A DNA stretch of 39,270 nt from Planctomycetota bacterium (GTDB lineage: Bacteria > Planctomycetota > UBA1135 > GCA-002686595), in NCBI GenBank assembly GCA_029259595.1, contig JAJDEW010000167.1, positions 1 through 39,270 of the forward strand. The letters run 5' to 3'. Both the position numbers and the translations under genes were made by a program. This document shows, piece after piece, positions 15,892 through 24,871 of the stretch. Below the pieces are notes generated by a model. The model did no database searches. It was not told the origin of the DNA and saw only the letters and a program-made list of their open reading frames with translations. Within the stretch, counting starts at the first letter, position 1. The number at the start of each line of letters is the position of its first letter.

Positions 15892-18272
15892 TCGGCGGCT
15901 TGGCTTCTCTTGCGGCGGACGAAGTTGGTCACCAGACGGAATACGGAGAGATCCTTCACGTTGGCGGCGGCGGATGGGTTCTTTTTCCAGAACTTCTCGT
16001 CGGACAGCTCGCGCAGCCGCTCGAGGCCGAGCCCCATGTGGTCGACCGCCCAAGCCTTGCGCTCTTCGGGCTTCTTGAGCCCGCGCGCACGGGCCAGGCC
16101 CTGCAGGTCGAAATGATTGGCGGAGTCGAGGACGACGCCGTGGCCGGCCGGAAACCAGGCGACGAGGTTGCCCCCGCCCCAGCGCGCGGCGCAGGCAGGG
16201 CTGTCGACGAGGACCTCGACGCGCTCGGGATCGAGCACCTGGATCAGGAAGGCACCCTCGAGCGTGTAGATCGGCCGACAGTCGGGCGGAAAGACCCCTT
16301 CGAGGTAAGGAGAGCCCTCGACGCAGGGCGACGCGACGACCTCGTCCAGCACTTCGCCGCTGGTCGGCAAGCGTCGCACCATCCCGGGATACGCGCGCGC
16401 GATCGTCTCCTGCAGCGCCCAGCACGAGCCCATCAGGTAGCCTCCGACGCGCACGAACCACGACAGGCGCTCGACGTCCGACTGGTTGATCTCGGCCGGG
16501 CAGTTCGCCACGAAGACGGCATCGGGGTGCAAGGCCGCGTCGGTCACCTGGCCGCCGCGCGTCATGCGGTGCTCGATCCCGAGGAAGCCGAGCACGGTCT
16601 CGATGTGATCGCCGATGTCCTCGAGCACGACGACGTCGAGACCCTCGTACAAGCGGCTCGTGTCCTGCACGTAGCCGAATTCGCGCCGCCGGGCCAGCAC
16701 GGCCGCGGGGATCTCCATCTGCACGCGGTGCTCGTTCTCGCTCCACCACGCGCGCCATTCGGCCTGCTTCTCGAAGTCGACCGGGGAGAGCGTGCGCAGG
16801 AACTCGCGCGCGCTGCGGCGCACGAGCGGTTCGTCGTCGGCCAAGGCCTCGATCACGACGGGCACGGCGGCCTTTCTACGCACGTGCGAGAGCCCGACGA
16901 CGGCGGCCCCGCGCAGCTCCCAGCGCTCGGACGCAGCCAGCTGGACGAGCGCCGTGAGCCCCGTATCCGTCTTCGTGAGTCCCAGCGAGACGGCCGCGAC
17001 GATCGCGACGCCGACCTCGGGATCGCGCAACAGCCCGACCAGGGCCTCGGCTCCCCGTTCGTTGTCGGCGATGCCGAGGGCGACGGCCGCCAGCTCGCGC
17101 ATGCGCCAGCTCTCGTCCGCTCCGGCGCGCGCGAGCGCCACGGCCTGCGTGCGTTCGTCCGCCTTGCCGGCCACGCGCACCAACGCGTCGAGGGCGGCGA
17201 GTCGCACGGCCTCGGCGGGATCCGAGGTTGCGAGCGTCTGCGCGCGATCGAGCGCCTCCCCGGTTCCCACACGCCGTAGCGCACCCGTCGCCGCGTGGCG
17301 GATGCCGACGTTGTCGTGTCCGAGCGCCGGCTCGAGGTGCCAGAGCACACGCTCGGGCTCCAGCGCGCGCGCACCGTTGTGCTCCTCGCCCAGCCGGCCG
17401 AGCAGACGCGCCACGCGCACCTGCAGGCTCGGCGTCAATCCGGACGCGTCCACGTACGGCGCCCAGAGCGTCTCGACGTCGCTCGCGTGGGCCAGGAAGA
17501 TCGCGCGCTGTGCGCCGTAGATGCGCCGCTCGAGCACGTCGACGAGCTGCGGCCGCGCGAGCGCGTCGCGCAACGGTGCGAGGCAGTCCGGATCCTCCGA
17601 CGCACCGGCCGCTTCGACGGCGGCGCACTGCACGCGAACGTCACCCTCCGCGAGAATCCGCGCGAGGAGCGCTGCCCGCTGTTTGCCACCGAGCAACACC
17701 AGCGCCCGCGCCGCCGCCGCGCGCGCCTCGGCCTCGCCATGTCCCAGCGCCTTCTCGAGCGGGGCCAGGGAGACCGCGCCGTCGAGCGTCCGCGCGAGCC
17801 CGCCGAGCGCCTCGCAGGCCGGCACGGCGAGCTTGCCCGACGCCTTCTTCGCGAAGGCCTCCCAGGCTCCTTCTGCGTCGATGCCGGCCAGGGCCTCCGC
17901 CGCCACGCGTCGCAAGCGCCGCACGGGTCCCTCGAGCGCGAGCTCGACCAGCTCGTCGAAGGCCTTCGTGGCGCCGGCCGCACCCAGCGCCGTGGCACTG
18001 AGCTCGACGATCTCCCAGTCGTCGTCGCCCAGCGTCTTGATCAGGAGCTTCTCGCGCTCCGCTCCTTCGAGCTCGCGACCGTCGATCAGCGTCCGGATCG
18101 CCGCCAGCCGCACGTTCGCATCCTTGGACTTCAGCGCCTTGGGTAGCGCCAGGGATTCGTCCTGGGCTCCAAGCGCGGAGGTCGCGTGGGCCAGAGCGCT
18201 GGGAGCCGCGTGCAGCGCGAGGGCGGAGGCCAGGACGATCGAGGGGAGCGAGCGCATCGAACGGCGCATCAT
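15888..18272 (-). CDS. HEAT-repeat protein with C-terminal GATase1/ThuA-like domain
   Basis: Encodes 794 residues. A signal peptide (SIVLASALALHAAPSALA) is followed by about 12 HEAT/PBS-type helical repeats to around residue 520, each resembling L-x-D-x-x-x-x-V-R-x-A-A-x-x-A-L. An R/W-rich link (WRAWWSENEHRVQ) joins them to a C-terminal alpha/beta domain (about 550-760) with the strands YEGLDVVVLEDIGDHIETVL and HPDAVFVANCPAEI, and the block VGGYLMGSCWALQETI, which resembles the nucleophile elbow (G-x-C-x-A) of GATase1/ThuA/DUF4159-like proteins. HEAT scaffolds of this kind are common in planctomycetes. It is the first gene of a six-gene operon, so it may anchor or organise the redox enzymes encoded after it. 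MMRRSM offers two starts. Confidence 0.82.
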   Translation of the reverse strand: MMRRSMRSLPSIVLASALALHAAPSALAHATSALGAQDESLALPKALKSKDANVRLAAIRTLIDGRELEGAEREKLLIKTLGDDDWEIVELSATALGAAGATKAFDELVELALEGPVRRLRRVAAEALAGIDAEGAWEAFAKKASGKLAVPACEALGGLARTLDGAVSLAPLEKALGHGEAEARAAAARALVLLGGKQRAALLARILAEGDVRVQCAAVEAAGASEDPDCLAPLRDALARPQLVDVLERRIYGAQRAIFLAHASDVETLWAPYVDASGLTPSLQVRVARLLGRLGEEHNGARALEPERVLWHLEPALGHDNVGIRHAATGALRRVGTGEALDRAQTLATSDPAEAVRLAALDALVRVAGKADERTQAVALARAGADESWRMRELAAVALGIADNERGAEALVGLLRDPEVGVAIVAAVSLGLTKTDTGLTALVQLAASERWELRGAAVVGLSHVRRKAAVPVVIEALADDEPLVRRSAREFLRTLSPVDFEKQAEWRAWWSENEHRVQMEIPAAVLARRREFGYVQDTSRLYEGLDVVVLEDIGDHIETVLGFLGIEHRMTRGGQVTDAALHPDAVFVANCPAEINQSDVERLSWFVRVGGYLMGSCWALQETIARAYPGMVRRLPTSGEVLDEVVASPCVEGSPYLEGVFPPDCRPIYTLEGAFLIQVLDPERVEVLVDSPACAARWGGGNLVAWFPAGHGVVLDSANHFDLQGLARARGLKKPEERKAWAVDHMGLGLERLRELSDEKFWKKNPSAAANVKDLSVFRLVTNFVRRKRSQAAE

Positions 18273-18332
18273 ACCGGGTCGGAGCCCCGGGGCACGTCCG
18301 CGAAGCGGACACGCCGGCCCCTCTCGTCCTGT

Positions 18333-18372
18333 GCCACAGGCCCGCCCGGAGTCGTGTCGCCGCCCCTGTGGC
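18333..18372 (-). repeat. Inverted repeat downstream of the sigma-fusion gene
   Basis: GCCACAGG (18333-18340) pairs with CCTGTGGC (18365-18372) over a 24-base loop. It lies just after the stop of the sigma-factor fusion gene on the minus strand and before the HEAT gene start. It could be a terminator, but no T-tract follows it. A second hairpin, GTCCGC-GAA-GCGGAC, is at 18296-18310. Confidence 0.35.
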
Positions 18373-18381
18373 GCAGCACGC

Positions 18382-20946
18382 TCAGGGACGGAAGACGGTC
18401 ACCTCGCCGGGATCGAGGCGCAGCGCGCGCCGCAGCACCTCTTCGCCCTCGCGCAGGAGCACGAGCGTGTGGGCGGTCTCGTTGACGCGGACGATGCTCG
18501 AGCTGCCGGCGACGATGTCGACCTCCTCGACCAGGGACAGGAAGACGCCGTGCGACTCGAGCATCATGAGCGGCCGTCCGGCGTCGTCGAGCACGCGCAG
18601 CTCGTCGGCCAGGTCGCGCTCGGCACCGAGGTCGACGCGCAGCTCGCAGAGTCGCGGCTGCACGATCTCCATGTCGTCCAGGTCGTCGCGTCCGTCGAGC
18701 TCGACGTGACGCAGGAAGAAGGCCTCGTGCTGCAGCTCGAGCACCGTGCCGCGGGTCGCGAGCGCCGCGAAGGCGAAGCGCCCGTCCTCGTCGGTCGTTC
18801 GCGAACCGTCGAATCCGGCGAGGCGCGGAGCGTCCTCGTGAACGTTCGCGATCCGCGAGCGCTGGGCGCGCACGCTCACGCCGACGATCGGAGCACCCAG
18901 CGCGTCGACGATCCGACCGCGCACGGGCCAGGTCTCCGCCTCGGGCACCAGGACCAGCTCGACCTCCCCCCCGCCCGGTCGCAGGGTCCACGGACCGCCG
19001 CGCGTGGCCGAGGCGGGATCGAGCGCGACGAGCTCGTAATCGCGCTCGACCAGCCCCGTCAGCCGGAAGCGTCCGGCGGCGTCGGTTCCGCAGCCCCGTT
19101 TGTGTTGGCCGCCGCGAATCGTCTCCTCGAGCGACACGAAGAAGACGGCCTTGCCCTCGGTCGAGCCAACGCTGACCGACCCGAAGGGCGACAGGTCGCG
19201 GGCCCAGACGATGGCACCCTCGATCGGTCGCCCGTCGGGATCGACGACGCGCCCCGCGAGCTCGAGCGCCGCCGGGCCGAGTCGTAGCACGATCGTCTCG
19301 CGCGGATCCGGTTCGTCGAGTTCGTAGCGCGCCGGCAAGAAGCCCGCCTTCACGGCGACGAGCGTCGACGTGTCGCCTTCGGCGCGCCAGACGTCGTCCT
19401 CGTCCTTGGCGAACATTCCCTGCCCTTCGAGCTTCCACACCAGCGCGAAGCGCCCCTCCCCATCGGTCTCGACGATCTGCTGACCGGCGGAGACGGAGGC
19501 ACCCGGGACCGGGCGGCCGGCGAAGTCTTGGACCAGCCCGAAGAGCTCGACCCCGTCGACGTCGCGCTCGAGCGTGACGACCAGGTCGTCGCGCCCGCCG
19601 CCAGGAAGCTCGACCAACGCCTCGAGGAAGCCCGCCGCGCGCACGTTCAAGACGACGTGCAGACCCCCGGCGATGCGGTCCAGGTCGAAGTGGCCCTGGG
19701 CGTCGCTGGTCGTGTTCCAAGCCTCGAGCCGCAAGGGATAGGGACGGGCGATGCCGAGGCTGCGGAAGAGCGACTGCCGAACGACGAAAGACAGCTCGGC
19801 GCCTTCGATCGGTCGCCCCAGGACATCCACGACCGTGCCCCCGCCCGCTGCGCGCCGTGCGACGACGACCACGATGCCGTCGCTGGACGCGTCGAAGGCG
19901 TCGCGCTCGGTCGTACCGAAGACCAGGGTCGTCCAGTTCGCGTCCAGACAGCCGAGCCAGTGGCCCGCGTCCTCCTCGGGCGGGAGTTCGAAGCGTCCCG
20001 CGGCGTCGGTGCGCGCACTCGTACGGCCGGCGAGAGCACCGTTCGCGTCCACGCGACCGATCGCGACGTCGCCGACGGGCGTGCCGTCGACGTCGATCAC
20101 GCGTCCGACCGGCCCCGTGCGCGCCGCGGCGGCGGGCGTGGCTTCGACGGGCGTCGACGGCTCCACGACCTCCTCGCGCGCAGCGCTTACGGGCGCCGCT
20201 TCGAGCACGGCCAGCGGCGCCTGGTCCGCGACCTCGACGACCGCCGCCATCCGCATCGGCCCGGCCTCCGCTTGCGTGGTCGCCTCGCCCGAGTCGTAGA
20301 CCCAGGCCAGCGTTCCTCCGACGACGAGCGTGGCGCAGACGGCGACCTTCGTTCCCGTTCCCATCGCGATGCCTCCCAGGATCTTCGATACGAGCGCGGC
20401 GCTGCCGAACGACGTCGGCTTCGCCACGGCGAGGAGTGCGCACGACCAGGCCTGTCGATCGCCCGCGTAGGCGCGATCGAGCCGCGAGCGCAACCGAACC
20501 AGCCCACTTTGCACGCGATCGTGCACCGTCGAGCCGGGAACGCCTTCCTCGCGCGCGATTCGCGCGACCGAACGGTTCTGGAAGAAGCGCAGCCACAGCG
20601 TGCGCCGGTAAGGCTCTTCCAGCTCGAGCAACGCGGTCGTGAGCTCGCGCCGTAGCGTCAGCTCACCGACCAGCTCGTCCGAGCTCGCGACCTCACCACC
20701 AGCCGCCACCTCGCGCTCGCGCCGCACCCGCCGCTCTTCGCCCCGGGCGAAGCCGCGAAAAAGATTGCGCACGACGCCCGTCAGGTAGCGGCGTTCGGAC
20801 CCCCCGCTTCGATCGCGATCGAGGGCCACGACCCAGGCGTCCTGGGCCAGGTCCTCGGCCTGCTCGGGACTCGCCACCAGCCGGCGCGCAAGGCGTCGGA
20901 TCCAGGCATCGGTTTCGAGCAGGCTGCGTACGTCGACGGGTGACAT
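18382..20946 (-). CDS. ECF-type sigma factor fused to a TM helix and five carboxypeptidase-regulatory-like domains
   Basis: An 854-residue fusion. Residues 1-65 match sigma region 2 (EQAEDLAQDAWVVALDRDR and RYLTGVVRNLFRGFARGEE). Residues 100-165 match region 4, with the helix-turn-helix SVARIAREEGVPGSTVHDRV. A single helix follows at about 198-216 (TKVAVCATLVVGGTLAWVY), and the remaining 630 residues carry about five CarboxypepD_reg-like beta-sandwich repeats, each of the form V-x-G-x-V-x-D-x-x-G-x-P-x-x-G-(A/V) and then T-D-x-x-G-R-F. The topology puts the sigma domain in the cytoplasm and the sandwiches outside the membrane. In such proteins a surface or envelope domain could gate sigma release; that is inference. 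No separate anti-sigma factor gene is adjacent. Confidence 0.88.
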   Translation of the reverse strand: MSPVDVRSLLETDAWIRRLARRLVASPEQAEDLAQDAWVVALDRDRSGGSERRYLTGVVRNLFRGFARGEERRVRREREVAAGGEVASSDELVGELTLRRELTTALLELEEPYRRTLWLRFFQNRSVARIAREEGVPGSTVHDRVQSGLVRLRSRLDRAYAGDRQAWSCALLAVAKPTSFGSAALVSKILGGIAMGTGTKVAVCATLVVGGTLAWVYDSGEATTQAEAGPMRMAAVVEVADQAPLAVLEAAPVSAAREEVVEPSTPVEATPAAAARTGPVGRVIDVDGTPVGDVAIGRVDANGALAGRTSARTDAAGRFELPPEEDAGHWLGCLDANWTTLVFGTTERDAFDASSDGIVVVVARRAAGGGTVVDVLGRPIEGAELSFVVRQSLFRSLGIARPYPLRLEAWNTTSDAQGHFDLDRIAGGLHVVLNVRAAGFLEALVELPGGGRDDLVVTLERDVDGVELFGLVQDFAGRPVPGASVSAGQQIVETDGEGRFALVWKLEGQGMFAKDEDDVWRAEGDTSTLVAVKAGFLPARYELDEPDPRETIVLRLGPAALELAGRVVDPDGRPIEGAIVWARDLSPFGSVSVGSTEGKAVFFVSLEETIRGGQHKRGCGTDAAGRFRLTGLVERDYELVALDPASATRGGPWTLRPGGGEVELVLVPEAETWPVRGRIVDALGAPIVGVSVRAQRSRIANVHEDAPRLAGFDGSRTTDEDGRFAFAALATRGTVLELQHEAFFLRHVELDGRDDLDDMEIVQPRLCELRVDLGAERDLADELRVLDDAGRPLMMLESHGVFLSLVEEVDIVAGSSSIVRVNETAHTLVLLREGEEVLRRALRLDPGEVTVFRP

Positions 20947-21057
20947 GGGAGACGTTCCACCCTACCCGTGACCGCGCGGCTCCGGACTTCCGGAACAATC
21001 CGCGAATCTTGTCCGGACGTCGGAGAGGCGACCGCGGGAGGACGACGCGTGCCTTTG

Positions 21058-21084
21058 CCGCGCCTGGTTCTCAGCCGGGCGCGG
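21058..21084 (-). repeat. Hairpin overlapping the regulator stop codon
   Basis: CCGCGCC (21058-21064) and GGCGCGG (21078-21084) pair over a 13-base loop that contains the stop codon of the NtrC-type regulator (21073-21071). It could end transcription of the kinase-regulator operon; no T-tract is seen. Confidence 0.35.
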
Positions 21085-22459
21085 ACGGGGGTCCCGCCTC
21101 GCCCGACTCGGCCTTCTTCACGTAGTAGGCCATGTTCTTCGGGTCGATGCCGAGCAGCTCGGCGGCCTCCTTCTTGCGTCCGGCGGCGCGCTCCAGGGCC
21201 GCGAAGACCAGCTCGCGTTCGAGCCGCTCGAGGTTGCGGCGCAGATGCAGGTCGCGCTCGGGATCATCCCGGGCCGGCGCGGTGGACGACGCTCGGGCGG
21301 GGGTCGCCCCCAGAATGGGCGTGAAGTCCTCGGCGGTGAGCGTCCCGCCTCCGGACAGGATGCAGGCACGCTCGAGGACGTTGCGCAGCTCGCGAACGTT
21401 GCCGGGCCAGGCGTAGCCCCGCAGGACGAGGGCGGCCTCCGCAGCCAGGACCGGGCGGGGCTGTTGATGCTCGAGCAGAACCCGGGCGATCGCGACGATG
21501 TCGTCCGCGTGCTCGCGCAAGGGCGGCATCACGATCGGGAAGACATCGAGGCGGTAATAGAGGTCCTCGCGAAAGGCGCCGGCCGCGACGCGCTCCTTCA
21601 GGTCCTCGTTCGTCATCGCGACGAGCCGCACGTCGGCGGTGCGCTGGCGGGATTCGCCGACCACTTGGAATTCGCGCGACTCGAGCGCGCGCAGGAGCTT
21701 GGCCTGGGCCTCGAGGGTCAGCGTGCCGATCTCGTCGAGCACGAGCGTGCCGCCCTCCGCTTCCTGCAAGCGCCCGACGCGATCGGCGTGCGCCCCCGTG
21801 AAGGCCCCGCGCCGGTGGCCGAAGAGCTCGCTCTCGAACAGGCCCTCAGGGATCGCGGCGCAGTTCGTCGCGACGTAGGGACCCGCGCTGCGCGGACTCT
21901 GGCGGTGGATCTCGCGCGCGGCGAGCTCCTTGCCGGTGCCGCTCTCCCCCAGCACGAGCACGGTCGAGCTGGTCGGAGCGACCTGGGCGATGAGGCGGCG
22001 CACGTCGCGCATGGCCTGGGAGTCGCCGACGAGCTCGGACGGGCCCTGCAGGTCCTCGAGCTTCTCGCGCAGGCTGCGCACCTCGTTCGCGAGCGAGGCG
22101 TGCTCGATCGCGCGCGCCAGGATGCGGCCGACGAGCCCGGGATCGATCGGCTTCTGGAGGAAATCGAAGGCTCCGGCCTTCATGGCCCGCACGGCGTCTC
22201 CGATCGAGCCCGCGCCCGAGATCACGATCACGGGGATGCCCTGGACCTCGGCGCTCTCGAGCAGAGCCTGTCCGCCGCCCTCGGGCATGCGCAGGTCGGT
22301 CAAGACGACGTCCACCGACTCGGCCCGCAGCTCCTCCTGGGCCTCGCGCGGGTTCGAAGCCGAGAGCACGGTGTAGCCCTCGCCCTCGACCAGCTCGACC
22401 AGCGACTCGCGTACGTACTCCTCGTCATCGACGACGAGCACGGTCTTCGACGCACTCAT
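21071..22459 (-). CDS. Sigma-54-dependent NtrC-family response regulator
   Basis: Encodes 462 residues in three parts. The receiver domain (1-120) has DD11-12, the phospho-acceptor Asp55 in LTDLRMP, and Lys103 in QKPID. The AAA+ domain (140-370) has Walker A GESGTGKE (171-178), the sigma-54-contacting GAFTGA (218-223), Walker B LVLDEIG (239-245) and the arginine-finger region. The C-terminal Fis-type helix-turn-helix ends in RKKEAAELLGIDPKNMAYYV. Its ATG overlaps the kinase stop as ATGA, so the two are a coupled pair. The divergent porin gene has a consensus -24/-12 promoter and a palindrome, making it the most likely target. It probably activates transcription of outer-membrane transport in response to the kinase signal. 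Confidence 0.96.
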   Translation of the reverse strand: MSASKTVLVVDDEEYVRESLVELVEGEGYTVLSASNPREAQEELRAESVDVVLTDLRMPEGGGQALLESAEVQGIPVIVISGAGSIGDAVRAMKAGAFDFLQKPIDPGLVGRILARAIEHASLANEVRSLREKLEDLQGPSELVGDSQAMRDVRRLIAQVAPTSSTVLVLGESGTGKELAAREIHRQSPRSAGPYVATNCAAIPEGLFESELFGHRRGAFTGAHADRVGRLQEAEGGTLVLDEIGTLTLEAQAKLLRALESREFQVVGESRQRTADVRLVAMTNEDLKERVAAGAFREDLYYRLDVFPIVMPPLREHADDIVAIARVLLEHQQPRPVLAAEAALVLRGYAWPGNVRELRNVLERACILSGGGTLTAEDFTPILGATPARASSTAPARDDPERDLHLRRNLERLERELVFAALERAAGRKKEAAELLGIDPKNMAYYVKKAESGEAGPPSAPG

Positions 22460-24609
22460 GAGGTTTCGCGCTCCCGTTGTCTGCTTGTTCCGTCAGTCCC
22501 CGGCTCGAGCGGCAACCACACACGAAAGCGGGCGCCTCCGCCGGGCAGGTTCTCGGCCACGATCTGGCCGTGGTGGGCTTGCACGATGCCGTAGCTGACC
22601 GACAGCCCGAGGCCCGTGCCGGCGCCCCCGTCCGGATCGTCGCCGTCCGCGACGGTCGTGAAGAACGGATCGAAGAGCCGCGGCAGGACGTCGTCCGCGA
22701 TCCCCGGGCCCTGGTCCTCGACGTCGATCCGAACGCCTTCGTCGGCGAGCGCCACGCGCACCCGCACGCTGCCACGCCCGCCGTTCATGCGGCCGGCGTT
22801 GACGAGCAGGTTCAGGAGCACTTGCTCGAGTCCGCGCGCGAAGCCCGGCAGAACCACGGGCGCGTCCGGCAGCTCGAGCTCGAGCTCGACGCCCTGGAAG
22901 CGCGAGGCGTAGCCCGCCATCTGCGCCGCGTGCCGTACGCACTCCTGCACGTGTACGTCGCCCACGGTTTCCTGGGGCCGCGCGAAGCTCAGGAGGTCCC
23001 GCACGATCGCGCCGATGCGCTCGAAGCCCTTCCGCAGGGCGCCGACGTACTTGGCGCGCTTCTCGGGATCCGCGCCATTCTTCTCGAGCAGTGCGAGCCA
23101 GTTTCCGATCCCCGCCAGCGGGTGGTTGATCTCGTGCGCGACTCCGGCGGTCAAGAGTCCGAGCGAGCTCAGCCGTTCCGCCGTGCGCAGGCGCTGCGCG
23201 ACGAGCTCTGCCTCGGTCCGATCGCGCAGGACGACCTCGACGACGTGCTCGGAGGCGAGGTCGACGCGCACGAGTCGCGCGTCGGCGACGCGCGTCCCGC
23301 CAGCGCGCGCCCTCAGCGCGAGGTGACCCACCTGCACGGCCTCCGCCTCGCGCCCGGCGCGGGAGAGGGCGTGCGTCAGGGCCGCGCGCTCGGCCTCGGT
23401 GCCCGCCACCAGGTCGACCAGGCGGTCCGCGCCCGCGCGCACCGCGAGGTCGCGTTGCGCCAGGGAGTTCGTCTCGCGCACGAGCCCGCTCTCCGGTTCG
23501 ACGATCAGGATCCAGTCGGGTGCCCCTTCCATCAGCGCGCGCACGCGCTTCGCCTCGCGCTCGAGCCCCTCCGCGCGCCGCTCGGCCTCGCGCAGCTCGA
23601 GCGCTCCGACCACGCGACGGTGAGCCCAGGCCGCCGTCGCGAGCACCGCGACGACCGCACCGAGACCGGTCGCGAAGACCCAGGCCAGCTCCGTGCCGAC
23701 CGGGCGACCGCGGCGCTCGACCGCGGACTCGGGAATCGCCGCCACGAGCCAGCTCGACTCCTCGCCCGCCTCGGCCCGGACCGCGGGGTCGAGCGCGGTC
23801 GGCAGGAGGGGCAAGCGCGAGTCGAGCGGACGGGCGAAGAAGCGGTGGTCGCCGTCGAGCAGGCGCGTCCGCGTCCCGAAGGCCGCCGCCGCGTGCGGAA
23901 AGCGCTCGGCGAAGGTCGCGCCGGAGGCGAACAGCGCGCGACCGTTCGCGTCGGCGTGGAGCAGACGGCCCGAACGCGTGACCAGGAGGAAGGCGACCCC
24001 ATCGATGCTGGAGAGCTCCTCGAGGGCGGAGACGAGACTCGTGGCGCGGGTCGTGACCTCGAGCGCGCCCAGGAACACGCCCGCCTTCCACACGCCTGCG
24101 GCGATGGCGAGGCTCAGGTCGGCGCCCTGCCCCGACCGCCCGAGCGAGCGCACGGTCGCGCCTTCGCCGCGTTGGCGCAGGTCGGCGAGCAGCGTCGCGG
24201 CCCAGGCGTCCGGGCGCTGCGCGAGCCGCCCTGGGGGCACGGCCCGCCGGTAGGTCAGGAGAGTCCGGCCCTCGGCCGTGACGAGCCGCGCCCCTTCGAT
24301 CTCGACGAAGGCCGCCAGCGTGCGCTCGATCCGCTCGAGACCCGCCGGCGAGCCGTCGGTGCCGGGCGCCAGGCCGGCCTCGACCTCCGGCAGTCGCGCG
24401 AGGGTCTCGACCCGCCGGGCGGCGGTGTCCAGGCGGAAGGCGAGGTCGGCCGCGAGGCCCTCGTGGACGCGCTCGGCCGCCCGCAGGTACTGAAAGCGAG
24501 CCTTGGCCCGCAGGCCCGCGAGCCGCGTTCGGCCGTGGACGAGCACCAGCGCGACCAGCCCGAGCACGACCAAGAGCAGCAAGGGGGTTTGCAGGGGTCG
24601 CCGGGGCAT
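22456..24609 (-). CDS. Membrane sensor histidine kinase
   Basis: Encodes 717 residues. Helix 1 is at about 9-26 and helix 2 at about 308-328, and the 280 residues between them form an extracytoplasmic sensor resembling a double Cache domain, the type that often senses small ligands such as dicarboxylates. A PAS-like region follows (355-470), then the dimerisation/phosphoacceptor domain with His492 in GVAHEINHPLAGIGNW (489-504), and a HATPase_c domain with the N box NLLVNAGR, G1 DQGPGI, F box FDPFFTT and G2 GTGLGLS. It resembles the DctB/NtrB class that pairs with sigma-54 regulators, and it overlaps its partner regulator by four bases. It is divergent from the porin gene. Confidence 0.95.
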   Translation of the reverse strand: MPRRPLQTPLLLLVVLGLVALVLVHGRTRLAGLRAKARFQYLRAAERVHEGLAADLAFRLDTAARRVETLARLPEVEAGLAPGTDGSPAGLERIERTLAAFVEIEGARLVTAEGRTLLTYRRAVPPGRLAQRPDAWAATLLADLRQRGEGATVRSLGRSGQGADLSLAIAAGVWKAGVFLGALEVTTRATSLVSALEELSSIDGVAFLLVTRSGRLLHADANGRALFASGATFAERFPHAAAAFGTRTRLLDGDHRFFARPLDSRLPLLPTALDPAVRAEAGEESSWLVAAIPESAVERRGRPVGTELAWVFATGLGAVVAVLATAAWAHRRVVGALELREAERRAEGLEREAKRVRALMEGAPDWILIVEPESGLVRETNSLAQRDLAVRAGADRLVDLVAGTEAERAALTHALSRAGREAEAVQVGHLALRARAGGTRVADARLVRVDLASEHVVEVVLRDRTEAELVAQRLRTAERLSSLGLLTAGVAHEINHPLAGIGNWLALLEKNGADPEKRAKYVGALRKGFERIGAIVRDLLSFARPQETVGDVHVQECVRHAAQMAGYASRFQGVELELELPDAPVVLPGFARGLEQVLLNLLVNAGRMNGGRGSVRVRVALADEGVRIDVEDQGPGIADDVLPRLFDPFFTTVADGDDPDGGAGTGLGLSVSYGIVQAHHGQIVAENLPGGGARFRVWLPLEPGTDGTSRQRERETS

Positions 24610-24670
24610 GGGAAGGCTCGCGTCTCGATCTTCGGGGCCTGGGGCAAAGCTCTGGAGGGGATTCCGTCAG

Positions 24671-24693
24671 ATCTACGGGTCGATCCCGTAAAT
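24671..24693. promoter_or_regulatory. Palindromic candidate enhancer (UAS) for the NtrC-type regulator
   Basis: ATCTACGGG (24671-24679), spacer TCGAT, CCCGTAAAT (24685-24693). The arms match over 9 bp except one position, with a perfect inner core TACGGG/CCCGTA. It lies about 105 bases upstream of the sigma-54 promoter, a usual distance for NtrC-family enhancers, in the gap between the kinase and porin genes. Inference from position and symmetry; no binding data. Confidence 0.65.
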
Positions 24694-24698
24694 TTGCC

Positions 24699-24724
24699 GC
24701 GCCCGTGGGGCGTTCCGCGGGCGC
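24699..24724. repeat. Second inverted repeat in the kinase-porin gap
   Basis: GCGCCCG (24699-24705) and CGGGCGC (24718-24724) over a 12-base spacer. It could be a second regulator site or chance in GC-rich DNA. Confidence 0.35.
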
Positions 24725-24782
24725 AAACCCCATCAACCCCGTTCCTGGCCCTTTCCGAGCGCCCGACGCCCTTGTTCCTGCC

Positions 24783-24797
24783 TGGCACAGCCCTTGC
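24783..24797 (+). promoter_or_regulatory. Sigma-54 (-24/-12) promoter of the porin gene
   Basis: TGGCAC (24783-24788), five bases, TTGC (24794-24797), an exact match to the consensus TGGCAC-N5-TTGC with correct spacing. The start of transcription would be near 24809, giving a leader of about 60 bases before the ATG at 24872. The adjacent divergent regulator has the GAFTGA motif needed to activate it. Confidence 0.85.
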
Positions 24798-24871
24798 GCC
24801 CGGGAGCCCGCAAGGACCGCGTCGGTCCCGCGCTCGCACGAGCCTTCACCCCTAGCTGGAAAGCAAACCTG

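Noticed and set aside
20947..21070. TCCGGA repeats upstream of the first sigma fusion as an autoregulatory operator
   Set aside because: Short self-complementary six-mers are expected by chance at this GC content, and no -35/-10 pair lines up.
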